The notes under the pieces were generated by a model. The model worked only from the letters and a program-made list of their open reading frames with translations. It had not been told where the DNA came from and searched no databases. A stretch of 64,000 bases of DNA, from the NCBI GenBank assembly GCA_020740775.1, contig JAHEWK010000015.1, positions 1,674,001 to 1,738,000 on the forward strand. The letters run 5' to 3'. Of the stretch, positions 54,382-64,000 are shown in pieces (within the stretch, counting starts at the first letter, position 1; each line of letters begins with the position of its first letter). Source of the stretch: Ilyonectria destructans. Taxonomy: Eukaryota; Ascomycota; Sordariomycetes; Hypocreales; Nectriaceae. The translations under genes were made by a program, and so were the position numbers.

Positions 54382-56059
54382 ATGGGATCTTTCTCCAAAT
54401 CAACCGCTCGGGTCGAGCAGCGAAACTCGGATCTGGCAACTAACGCTATACCGGATGCAGCAATCAACGTCCCTGGCTACGAGCCCAGCTTGCACTTCAC
54501 CCCCAATGAGGAGAGGAAAGCGTTGCTCAAAGTTGACTTGCTCATCTTGCCCTGCATCGTGCTTTGTTTCTGTTTCCTCCAATTCGACCGCACCAACATC
54601 AGCAATGCCCTGACCGACACCCTGCGGCAGGACATCAACGTTGAAAACACCGACATCAACCTGGCGCAGACTCTCTTCACTGTCGGCTTCGTCGTCACCG
54701 AGCTGCCCTTCAACGTCATCAGCAAGCGCATAGGTCCTGAGCGGTTTCTTCCCATGACCATGTTTCTGTGGGGAACCGTGACCTGGTGCCAGATCTTCCT
54801 CAAGAATGCATCCGGACTGTGTGCCGCCAGATTCTTTCTGGGAGCTCTCGAAGGTGGTTACATCCCGGGATTCGCCCTCTACATCTCCCAGTACTACACC
54901 AATCAGGAGCTCGGGCTGCGCTATGCTATCTTCTGGGCTTCAAACAGCATCGCGGGTGCACTTGGTGGCCCTTTGGCCATTGGACTGCTATCGCTTCGAG
55001 GACGAGGGGGGTTAGCTGGATGGCAGTGGCTGTTCCTCGTCGGTATGTTCAAATTGTCTACTCCCTTCCTCCGCTCCACGACTAACAATATTCAGAGGGT
55101 ATCCTGACGTCCGTCCTCGCAGTCGTCGCGTACTTGTACCTTCCCCACAACTCCGCGTCACCAAAACGCATCTTCGGAAAGTCGTTCAACATGTTCAGCC
55201 AACGAGAGGCATCCATCATAGTCACGCGTGTCATCCGCAATGATCCCACCAAGGCCTCGAGATCCAGAGAGCCCGTTTTGATTTCACATATACTCGAGAC
55301 GTTCGCGGATTGGCGGTTATACGGCCATCTCATAGCCGGTTTGCTGACCATGGTCATGATTGCACCGATGAACACGTATGCGCCCTCCATCATCAAGGAC
55401 CTCGGATTCACTTCCCTACAGGCGAATGGCCTCAACTCGGTGGGCAGCGTCTGCGCCTTGATATGGTCTCTCTCTCTGGCCTTCAGCAGTGACAGGTTCC
55501 GCGAGCGCGGCTTCCACATCGCTCTAGGGTATTTATTTGCAGTAGCTGGTTTGCTTTGGCTGGCACTCGCACCAACCCATGTTGGGAAGTGGGGTTTCTA
55601 CGGTAGGTCAAACTAATTTACATCACTTCTAATGTCTATCTACAGAGCTAACTAACTGCGTACAGGTGGTGTTGTTTGGACCCAAATGAGCATGGGATGT
55701 GCGCAGGCCATCAATGCAGCCTGGCTCACTGCGAAGATGGAAGACCACAAGCGCCCCATCGCTCTGGCAGCCTACGTCATGAGCATTCAACTTGCCAATT
55801 TCCCAGGAAATCAGTTATTCCGAACACAAGGTACGCATTCAAGGAGCGTCGCATGTACTATTAGCTAACTCTTTTCGATTCAGATGCGCCTCGGTACAAA
55901 CGTGGGTTTTTAATTGCTGCTGCCTGCGCTATTTCTGGAGCAGTCGTGATTTTGATCTGGAAGCTGTTGTACCGCCTGTTTGATCATGGCGATGGTGGTG
56001 TTGAGGCTAGGAGGTTGACAGTGGCCGAGGAGCAGGAAACAGTCGAGTCTAAAGCATAG
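54382..56059 (+). CDS. MFS transporter, anion:cation symporter (Dal5/TNA1) type
   Basis: Four exons (54382-55042, 55096-55602, 55666-55830, 55884-56059) with 53-63-nt introns encode 502 aa in a closed frame. About twelve membrane segments are visible. TM1 ends in QFDRTNISNALTD, the diagnostic motif of the ACS family that includes allantoate (Dal5) and nicotinate (TNA1) permeases. Other features are VGFVVTELPFNVISKRIGPE, RFFLGALEGGYIPGFALYIS and HILETFADWRLYGHLIAGLL. The family imports small organic anions across the plasma membrane with protons. Position between an arylsulfotransferase-like gene and a Zn2Cys6 gene suggests the cargo may be an aromatic acid or sulfonate; that is inference. Confidence 0.93.
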
Positions 56060-56496
56060 TTGAAACTCCGATCACTTATCTTGGATTTAGGTACCAAGTC
56101 TGATAAGATAGAACTCTTTGGATGAATTTGCTCCGTTTCCTATTTGACGGGACGAACGTCACGGTCTGAAAGTTGACAGATGAAAGGTAACCAGCGTTAG
56201 AAAGATGATCAGAGACGCGATAGCGTTTTTGCGTTCTGAAAATTGCATTCCTTCTTCTACTCTGATCCAGTCTAAATTGGGTATATGCTTGTTTGTCGTG
56301 AGAGAAGAAATGTACCCGTGTTTCGCAATTGTAACAAATTTGGCGATTATTTGCTGAATATGTCATCGTTTGGCGCTGTTGTTCCACGTGACCCAAAGCA
56401 CGACATTCCTTATCAAAACCTCGCCATTGCCATAGATAAGTAAGTAAACAACACTAACAAATCAACGCCCTCAAAGCTTTAGATGGCAGCCACAAC
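56060..56496. other. Intergenic between transporter and regulator
   Basis: Both neighbours are on the plus strand. No gene seen; the 106-codon minus frame here has no family features. Confidence 0.45.
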
Positions 56497-58441
56497 ATGC
56501 CTCCTTTACGATCTGGCAGAGCCTCGAAGGCGTGTGATCTGTGCCGCAAACAAAAAACTCGATGTTATGCCTCCGACGATGCAAACGGCATCTGTCTCCG
56601 ATGCCAAACCTTGTCACAGCCCTGCTCCCTTATCTTTGCCGCCACCGAGAGCCGATCAGCTTCACCGGCGGGGACTCAACGACGACGGATTCTTTCTACA
56701 GCCCCTGAAGACTCAATCCAATCAAAGTCGACTGATGCAAGGTGTGGCCAACCTCTTCAGCTGATTTGAACCGCAAGAACAGATGACCAACCTGCCCCAA
56801 CTAGGCTGGAACGACTGGAAAGAACTGTCGAGACTTTACTACATAGACTTGACGCTCTCACTAGTATCTCGACTAGAAACGAACCGCCACTTATATCTAG
56901 CCAGTCCAGTCTTCCGTCCGAACCGAATTCAGCGCCCGTGTTCGTGATCCGAGATGCCGCCACCGATGCTGGTGTATACTCACCAGAGGTTCATGGAGTT
57001 CCAGCTGTGGAACCAGATCTAATCGCTGCGGGATTCATTGCAACCTCAACTGCTCACTCTCTACTCAACTTGTCAGTTCCACCTCGGCGATGTTTGCGTA
57101 GCCGCAACTGACAGCACCTAGGTTCCGTACGCATTACGGGCGATGGGTCAGGTTCTCCGAAGAGATACCAACCGAAGATCTCGTGTCACAAGTCAGAAGG
57201 TCACCGCTGCTTCTTTGCAGTATATTTTTGATTGCCGTCAGACACATGACGCAAGAGCTTGCAGACAGTCTGGCACCGAGGCTCTTCCAGGAGGCGAAGC
57301 GCCTCGTTACCTCGTCCTTACTCGTGGTACCTCAGTCGATGGAATTTTTCCAGGCTACGCTTATACTCAGTCTTTGGTCTACGACAATTGGCCAGGTCCC
57401 ATTAAGCATTGACGGTTGGCTCTTGACGGGGTATGCCCTTCAACAAGGCCTGGCGAGTCCAGAATTTGCAGAGCTCCACCAGGCCAATTCGGTGTCATCA
57501 CTTTCAAAGTCCCATGTCGATGCCTGTTACCTCTGGAATCATCTATGCATCGCCCATCTCCAGTCGGTATTTTGACAAAGTCTTGTCGGGAAATGGACCA
57601 CTGATGCAGCTCGCAGATATTGTGTCGGTACCCGCAGACAAGCCCTGCTCAACGAAACGCAAATCAACCGCTGTATTCGGTTTATCGATACTACAAAGGC
57701 CCCCAATTTCGAAGCCAGGATGGTGGCCGAGGTCAAGCTCTACTGGCTGATTTATGAAAAGTGTTCCGGCCCTCAGGTCAACCTTGCCGAAACGAAGCTT
57801 GCTCTGCAGTCCTGGTTGCAAGACTGGGTAGATTTATTCAGTGAGTCGATGCCAAGTAGTAGATACGATGAGCCTGACTTGTTCTCGTAGATCAACCTCG
57901 CTCGCAGTTTCTCCAGATGGGTTTTCATTTTGCTCATCTTCTCGCCTACTGCCAATCCCTCAAGTCAGCAAAAGTCATCGTGGGAGACGGCCTTCTTGCG
58001 GAAATGGTGCGATTGTCTCAAACCATCATTAACCTTGCCATTGACACCACGGACGAACGTACTCGTCATTTGACTGATCATATCTATCATATTGTCACTT
58101 TCTCAACGCTGACGCTGTGCCGACTTGTTCATACCTACGAGTCAACGCTGCGTGCAGCTGATTATGATATCGCCGGTTTAGATACTCTTATCCAGAAGCT
58201 TGTCGACTGGCTCAAATCTATTGGTCTACCCTGTCATGTGACGCATATGCTGGGCGACATTGTCTCTGCACGTTTCAAAAGATTACGACCAAACTTCAGT
58301 CCCGCCATTGTTGGCTCAACCAGCGATGACGGGGCAACTTCCGACATTGATTATCAATTTCTGTCAGCTGACATTGCGTTTCTAGACCCAGAGTATATCG
58401 GCGCAGACCTGTTCAACCTAGACTTCAGCTCAGGCTTATGA
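56497..58441 (+). CDS. Zn2Cys6 transcription factor
   Basis: Five exons: exon 1 from 56497, 56778-57071, 57122-57562, 57617-57840 and 57891-58441. The end of exon 1 is ambiguous: 56741 gives a 36-nt intron and 584 aa; 56726 gives a more normal 51-nt intron and 579 aa, both in frame. The DNA-binding cluster ACDLCRKQKTRCYASDD...CLRCQ...C lies at aa 12-44, followed by a coiled-coil-like linker (RLERLERTVETLLHRLDAL). The middle homology region of fungal regulators shows LLCSIFLIAVRHM, SLWSTTIGQVPLSIDGWLLT and LWNHLCIAHLQYCVGTRRQA; the last is restored only by splicing with a GTCGGT donor. A nuclear regulator, plausibly of the adjacent MFS and arylsulfotransferase-like genes. Confidence 0.85.
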
Positions 58442-59184
58442 TGTTACAAGGCTACTTTGTTTATATTATCATCTCTATGTTCCGTTACTACTTGCTTTAA
58501 AGTCACAATTTGATTCGGCGCAGGCGAGATTCATTCCTGGGCATCCATCGTCCCCTAGCATTACCATCTAAAAGCTTATATGTGATTATATTCCTCCTAT
58601 CCTCAAGTCCCAGACTTGATCCAGTATCTAAAGTGTATTCGCCTTAAGTACGCACAACACGGGGAGCGACTAGAGGGTAAGTAGGAAGAGAAAGAAATAG
58701 GATATATAATAGTATAATAGATGCAATATTTAAGTTTGTCAACTTTAAGAGACCTCAGGACGAGGTTAGTAGGCAACTTGCTCCACAATGCCAACAGATA
58801 GAACTGTAAATTGCCTAGCGAACTGGGTCTCATGAGAATCCTCGTAGACGAAATAACTTTTGTTGAATTGACCTTTGATGGTGGAATAAGACCCGGATAA
58901 GAACAACCCCCTGATACATCAATATCCTGTCTTAGTCATAGGGGTGAGATTGACCCACAAACCCCTCACACGGAAAGAGGGGCCTTAAAGGGCAACAACG
59001 AACATCAGCAGACATCAATATCATCATCTTTGGTCCACATCGTATTGATGCCTATGTCCCTGATCGGACTGACCTTATCGGATCAAACAAATTTCATTTA
59101 TTTATCCATCTTGATTATGCAATGATTGGCAATAATTAAACCCAACCCCGCGCAAGGCAGATAGTTTACAGTCCTTCCCACGGA
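58442..59184. other. Intergenic, AT-rich
   Basis: No gene, repeat or RNA seen. It contains the promoter of the HET-WW gene. Confidence 0.45.
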
Positions 59185-61388
59185 ATGACGATGTGTTTAT
59201 ATCAATACTCCAAGCTGGCTGACGTCGACGTTCGGCTGCTTACGTTGCTACCTGGTCAACCTGAGTCTGGCATCAAAATCGCAATTCACCATGCGCCACT
59301 CAGAGTCCCGCCGGAGAGACCTCGTCAGCAAAGGCCCTTAGATGAGCTGCGGAAAACCTTACCCTCCGGTTGGGAAGCAGAAGAAACCGTTGAGGGCAGA
59401 CTGATATTCTGGAATGAAGAGTTAAATATCACGTCGTGGGCTCACCCAGATGCCAGTATTATACCATCGCTGTTGGACTCTCCTGCAAACGATGCCACAT
59501 TTTTTCCACAGTATGAGGCTCTATCATACACCTGGGGCAGTGCAGACAACCCCCAAACCGTCCAGGTTATCTCCCAAGATAATTTGTCTGAATTTAGAAC
59601 ACTTCAGATCTCAAAAAACCTAGCCGGCGCGCTCAAACATCTGCGATATCCAGATAAGGCTCGGTCACTGTGGGTTGATGCAATCTGCATCAACCAAGAC
59701 GACATTCCTGAAAAGAACACCCAAGTTCCCCGCATGGCCGACATTTTCCGGCTGGCAGAGCGTGTCGTGGTCTGGCTGGGGGAAGAATCAGACAACAGCA
59801 CGCTTGCGTTGTCCACGCTGGGCCATCTGGCCGCCCAGGTCGAGATGACCAAGGCAAGCTGGACTTGGCCTTCCCCGGGAAGTGCACACCAAGACTGGTT
59901 TCATTCGCTCACTGAGATGCCATACGACGACAACACTTGGCAGGCTATTGCAGACTTGGCTAACCGCCCCTATTTCCGCAGACTATGGGTTGTGCAAGAG
60001 GTCCATTTGTCCAATCATAAAGCGGCCGTACAATGTGGACCACACCAGATCACATGGCAACGGTTCCGCAGGGCAATTCTCTGCCTCATGTGGAAAAGAA
60101 ATCTCCCTCACTCGATTTCCTTGAGCAAGCTGCCACTGCTCGGTACCTTCTGCTACTACTTTGAGGGCGTGAACTTCCCAATTCTGCTCCTCTCTGTCAC
60201 GCATCAAGACTGCTTCGACCCTCGTGACAAAGTGTACGGGCTCCTTGGGCTCGCTTCGTCCAGTCTGCTGGCTCATATTCGGCCTCAGTATGCTCTGTCT
60301 GTGGCATCCGTCTATCGAGATTTATTTCTAGGCCTGACGGACCAGATGAAGCGGCTGCATTTCGAATTCTGTAGCTTGCGAACGAGTCAGCCTCGGCAAC
60401 TTTCGTCGTGGATCCCCGATTTGTCTGGTGACTTGGGCGAGTTGATCTCTCGAGGGGTTGGATTTGTGTCTGGAATGTCTCGTGCTGAAGCTACTTATCG
60501 TGTCCCTGACGTTCTCGAAGTGTGCGGTACCCTGGTGGGCACTGTGCAGAGCAACAGAGGAGCATATCCAGACGATGCCACTAAGGGACTGGCTGCACTC
60601 CACGGTTGGAAGCCAGATAATTTGATGACAGGGATATATCCTACAGGGGAGAGCATCCTGGACGCCTTTGTCACGACTCTCGCCCAGGACCGACTTAGCG
60701 ATCGGTTCCCTGCCATAGACACCTGGCCTTCGCTTCAAGAACTCAAAGACAAACTAACCAAACTCTTGGCGACCTTCGAGGATCCGTCTGACGGGCATTC
60801 CGGGAATGTAGATATTGGTAGCTATGCCCATGACCTGCGGTTTCTTCCCAAGCAGGCCTTCATTGCTTGCGAGGGAGGGTATTTTGGGCTGGGCCATCGG
60901 GACGCGGAGCCAGGTAAGAAAAGTTCGCTGAACCGGCTTGCTCATGGATCCTGGAAGCTGATCAGGTTATAGGTGATATCATATGTGCCTTTCTTGGCTG
61001 CAAAGTCTTGCTTATTCTCCGCCCGGCTCCAGGGGGCAGCTTCCAATTTGTGGGCAGCTGCTATCTCCATGGCTTCTCCAGCGCGGAGGCCTTTCTCGGC
61101 CCTCTGCCAGCGCCATCGGTCATACAGTACAAGCCCGACTCCCGTGGAGTCGAAACTCCCTACTTCTTCAACAAAGACACAGCGGAAGAGGCCCAGCAAG
61201 ATCCAAGGTTAGGCGAACTACCCCCAGAGTGGGAAGCCGTTCAAGCGGATAGGACAAAGGACGACCCGCATTTCTTTATGTGGTTCCGGAATAACATCAC
61301 TGGAGAGACTATGAATTCAGATCCTCGTATGCTTCCAGAAGCTTTGCGTGATCGAGGGGTTGACTTGCAGACGTTTCGACTGGTCTGA
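59185..61388 (+). CDS. HET-domain protein with two WW-like modules
   Basis: Two exons (59185-60913 and 60973-61388) with a 59-nt intron encode 714 aa. The HET domain starts with VRLLTLLPGQPESGIKIAI, is interrupted by an insert, and resumes with YEALSYTWGSADNP, LWVDAICINQDDIPEKNTQV and RVVVWLGEESDN, then RRLWVVQEVHL. The insert (aa 59-89) matches a WW domain: LPSGWEAEETVEGRLIFWN and TSWAHPD, with Trp63, Trp85 and Pro88 at canonical spacing. Near the C-terminus, LPPEWEAVQADRTKDDPHFF and TGETMNSDPRM form a second, degenerate module lacking the last Trp. WW domains bind proline motifs. The protein is a predicted incompatibility/cell-death factor. Splicing at GTTATAG restores PGDIICAFLGCKVLLILRP, standard for the family. 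Confidence 0.92.
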
Positions 61389-62291
61389 GGTTTGCAGTGA
61401 CAGCTGAGAGTTCATTTGAGAAATCGCAACAAATCGGCCTAAACGAGCTGGTTCAGCTGGTCGAAGTGAATTCCCCGGCTAGATGTTTCACAGGCACTTG
61501 TCTTTGGGATCGGCAGGATAACGTATGTGACAACTGAGTTGGTCAGACAGGCGAGTTGGCTAAAGACCCTAATCATCAAGATTGGATATCGAATAAAAGA
61601 CAACAAGGCGTCTGATTAACATCAATCACTATACTCTTCCCCAGATATGGCAACAACTATCTGACATGTTCTTATGCTGTCACCGGTCTTGCTGCATATT
61701 TTACAACGGCTTTCCTTCTAATCTAACTTCTGTCTGCTCCCTCAAGGTGAGCATGTTGCCGGCACAAGGTCAAAAAACACGTTTCTTTTTTTCAAAATTC
61801 AAGCATTTCCCACCTAACGCTTCCACGATGACCAAACATTAAGCTTTTCAGCTTAGAAAAGTTAAACGTGTATCAATACATAAGTAGTTGGCCCAAGGAG
61901 CCGAGCCCTGACCCTTTCCCTCCCTCACGCATCACCTTTCCTACCAAGAAGCAACGATGCCTTCAAACGATGTAGTGCGTTCTTAGGATCGAGTTGCTCG
62001 AAAGAATCACGCTATATAGTTAGCATTGTGAGGTCAACGATGTGTATTGAGCTGGGTTGACTACCTCGCTAACTAAGCGAGGCTATTTCGGGTCGTAAGG
62101 GCCCCGGCTGCCTGAGGCCACAACCACGGGGACAGCGGCTGTGGGCTCCGTTCCACAGCTAGTGCATACTGAAACGTATTCCTTACACCGTTGCTGATAT
62201 GGCGCAGTGATTGTTCTTGGTCAGATAAATCCTATGAAATCAACATCTCGTTACATCCCCAAAGATCTTTCAATATCTGGTGCCGCTCGTC
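61389..62291. other. Intergenic, no supported gene
   Basis: A GC-rich patch at 62050-62160 includes a 7-bp stem with a 5-nt loop (CCTCGCT/AGCGAGG at 62064-62082), but no tRNA-like fold or gene. A nine-codon frame at 61957 (MPSNDVVRS) is not convincing as an upstream exon. Confidence 0.45.
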
Positions 62292-63436
62292 ATGGTTCAT
62301 GTCCAGCCAAAACGACCTGGTGAGAACGGCTCGGGATTCATTGTTTTCATCAGGGATGCAATTGCTTTTATGGGAATTATTGCTGTTGCCATGCCTGCCA
62401 TGTTGTTATATTTAGCTACCCGGAGGCTTGGTTCAAACCAAGAATTGTCTCTCGGTGAGGACCTTCGTCGATCTTTGATTCGCGGGTATGTCATCGACAC
62501 TCGTCTGCCCCTCCTCTTGAGTCTTAAACGCTTATGAACTGCTGCAGTGTATCCGTTATTCCGGTGGGGACCATCCTCCGGTACCTAAAACATCCAACTG
62601 CCAGCACCATCTTAGCTTCCAACAGATTCAGGGACTCCGGCGATCAGTTATGCATCAGAGTTTCGACAGGTGCGTGCGAGGGCTATTGGATCTGCAAGGG
62701 ACCGCCTGGCAACTCTCAGACGCCAAAGGAGAGTGACGTCGTGCTGCTGTGGATGCACGGAGGAGCGTATTGCTTTGGGCACCCCTTGGCTGCCGCTGTC
62801 AGTTTGCTACGAGTTGCAGAGATTATGGCTGCTCGCGGTGTCTCCATCAGTATCTTTTCGGTGGAGTACACCCTGGCGCCAACAGCCGTCTTTCCATGGC
62901 AGCAACTAGAGTCTGTCGCAGCATACCGCCATCTTTTGGAAGTCGAAAATATCAAGCCAGACAGGATCATCGTGGCTGGAGACTCTGCTGGTGGCCACTT
63001 GGCCTTGACATGCCTGATGGCTCTGCCCCAAGAGAAGCTCCCGAGACCAGCGGGAGCGCTGCTGTTGTACCCGTGGATCAGCCTCAAGAACTCGTCGCCC
63101 TCTTTCGAGCAAAACAAGAATAAAGATATGCTCAATAAGAAACTGCTCGACCGTTGCGCGGAACTGGCAACTGGTGTGGCCACAAACGCGGATTCGGCCG
63201 AGATGGATCTCATAGATCTCACAAGACCGCTGCGGAACGGACTAACCTGGAAGCGAATCTTGCCAGCCCGGACATGGATCAACGTCGGCGCCCACGATGT
63301 GTTTGTTCACGACATTCAGACATTTGTCCAGGAGGCCAAGGTCAGCAGGGCCCTTGTTGACCTTGAGATCACCGCAGGAATGCCGCATGGTTGGCAATTC
63401 GTAGTAGACGAGCCATTGTGTTGCTCAACGAAGTGA
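62292..63436 (+). CDS. Alpha/beta hydrolase fold-3 (HSL family) esterase
   Basis: Two exons (62292-62485 and 62548-63436) with a 62-nt intron give 360 aa in a closed frame. An N-terminal membrane segment (DAIAFMGIIAVAMPAMLLYL) precedes the catalytic domain. The oxyanion-hole motif is WMHGGAYCFGHP, the nucleophile motif is VAGDSAGGHLAL with Ser at about 211, the likely acid is in INVGAHDVFVHD and the base is His in AGMPHGWQ. This is the layout of hormone-sensitive-lipase-type carboxylesterases, here ER- or membrane-anchored. The protein ends abruptly with VDEPLCCSTK just before a long C-tract, so the C-terminus may be shortened. The substrate is unknown; steryl or acyl esters and secondary metabolites are common for the family. 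Confidence 0.88.
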
Positions 63437-63470
63437 ATTGAAGTAAGATAACCTTGATGTATAATGACCG

Positions 63471-63502
63471 CCCCCCCCCCGCCCCCCCCCCCTCCCCCCC
63501 CC
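63471..63502. repeat. Poly-C tract
   Basis: Thirty-two bases of C interrupted only by G at 63481 and T at 63493. It lies 35 bp after the hydrolase stop codon and just before AT-rich DNA. Assembly or sequencing uncertainty is likely in such a run. Confidence 0.9.
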
Positions 63503-64000
63503 AAACCTTCGCCTATCAACCTTCGACCAAACCGTCTGCCCCCGGATGACTTATGAAGCAGCCTGACGCCGAGCCTCCTTACGCCGAGCCTTCTCTAGCA
63601 GCCCTAGCAGCTCTAATAGCTACGTCCTATTCCGGCCTAGCTTTTCTAGCTCTTTTTTATCTATTTCTATAGTTATATTACTTATAACTATATCTTAAAG
63701 GGCGTTAAGCCTGCTCTATTATTATCTGTAGAAAATCTTTAGACTTTTATCTCTAGCTGCTATAGAGACAGTCTGGCAATCTAGCTATACTAGATTAATT
63801 TAATCTCTATTACTAAGCCAGGCTAATTAGATTTTAGCTTCAGCTGGATTCTTAAAGTATTAAATTTACTTTAGTATATTAAAGATTTTAATTTTTTTAA
63901 GTTAAAAAGCTTAATATTTAGTTATTATAGTAGTATTAGATAGGAAATACTTAAATTATAGATAAAACTGTATTTTTTTAACCTTATACCGGCAACTTAC
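63503..64000. other. AT-rich, RIP-like edge
   Basis: From about 63600 to the window end the sequence is dominated by TA-rich words (CTATAG, TTATAA, TTAAAG), with few CG dinucleotides and stops in every frame. This is the typical look of repeat-induced point mutation over an old transposon. No coding motif survives. Confidence 0.65.

Noticed and set aside
62064..62082. Stem-loop CCTCGCT-N5-AGCGAGG
   Set aside because: Seven base pairs alone are common by chance in such a long spacer, and no RNA gene features surround it.
63316..63519. Minus-strand frame rich in Gly
   Set aside because: It is only the reading of the poly-C tract and has no coding value.

Overview
The window reads as nuclear DNA of a filamentous ascomycete (Pezizomycotina, probably a Sordariomycete; species not inferred). 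Genes carry short GT-AG introns of about 50-110 nt, and the protein families are typical of these fungi: HET domains, a phosphorylase-ankyrin receptor-like protein, MYND-finger proteins, LaeA-like methyltransferases, Zn2Cys6 regulators and Dal5-type transporters. Gene density is low, about 20 intact genes in 64 kb, and I see no tRNA, rRNA or intact transposase. Exon joins were worked out by hand from GT-AG signals, conserved motifs and reading-frame closure.

Layout. 1-3.8 kb: a small intron-split KGG/Con-10-type stress gene and an ABC-transporter scrap. 3.8-13 kb: a 1147-aa nucleoside-phosphorylase/ankyrin protein, a secreted astacin metalloprotease with DUF4215 repeats, and a zinc-finger HET protein flanked by related diverged segments, one beside an ankyrin relic. 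13.8-17.8 kb: a LaeA-like methyltransferase and an alpha/beta hydrolase sharing a divergent promoter, a Baeyer-Villiger monooxygenase relic and a small secreted protein. 20.5-28.5 kb: a zinc-free quinone-oxidoreductase-like enzyme, a five-exon 2OG-Fe(II) oxygenase and a seven-exon P450. 30-41 kb: a 78-aa microgene, a P450 relic, a MYND protein with an octamer tandem array in its upstream region, an M28 glutamate-carboxypeptidase-like peptidase and an NmrA-like protein. 41-46 kb: repeat-rich DNA with STAND N-terminal, ankyrin and TPR relics around a second HET gene. 46-53.7 kb: MYND, F-box/LRR-like, NADPH-oxidase relic, pirin and arylsulfotransferase-like genes. 54-64 kb: an MFS transporter next to a Zn2Cys6 regulator, a third HET gene with WW-like modules, an HSL-type hydrolase, then a poly-C tract and an AT-rich, RIP-like edge.

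The strongest theme is self/non-self recognition and innate immunity. Four intact genes (phosphorylase-ankyrin, three HET) lie among at least four decayed pieces of NLR-like proteins, which suggests a birth-and-death region for incompatibility genes. A second theme is decay of enzyme genes (monooxygenase, P450, NADPH oxidase, ABC transporter), with at least one lesion (TGG to TAG) in the direction expected of repeat-induced point mutation. Possible functional neighbourhoods are the methyltransferase/hydrolase pair and the arylsulfotransferase/MFS/Zn2Cys6 group.
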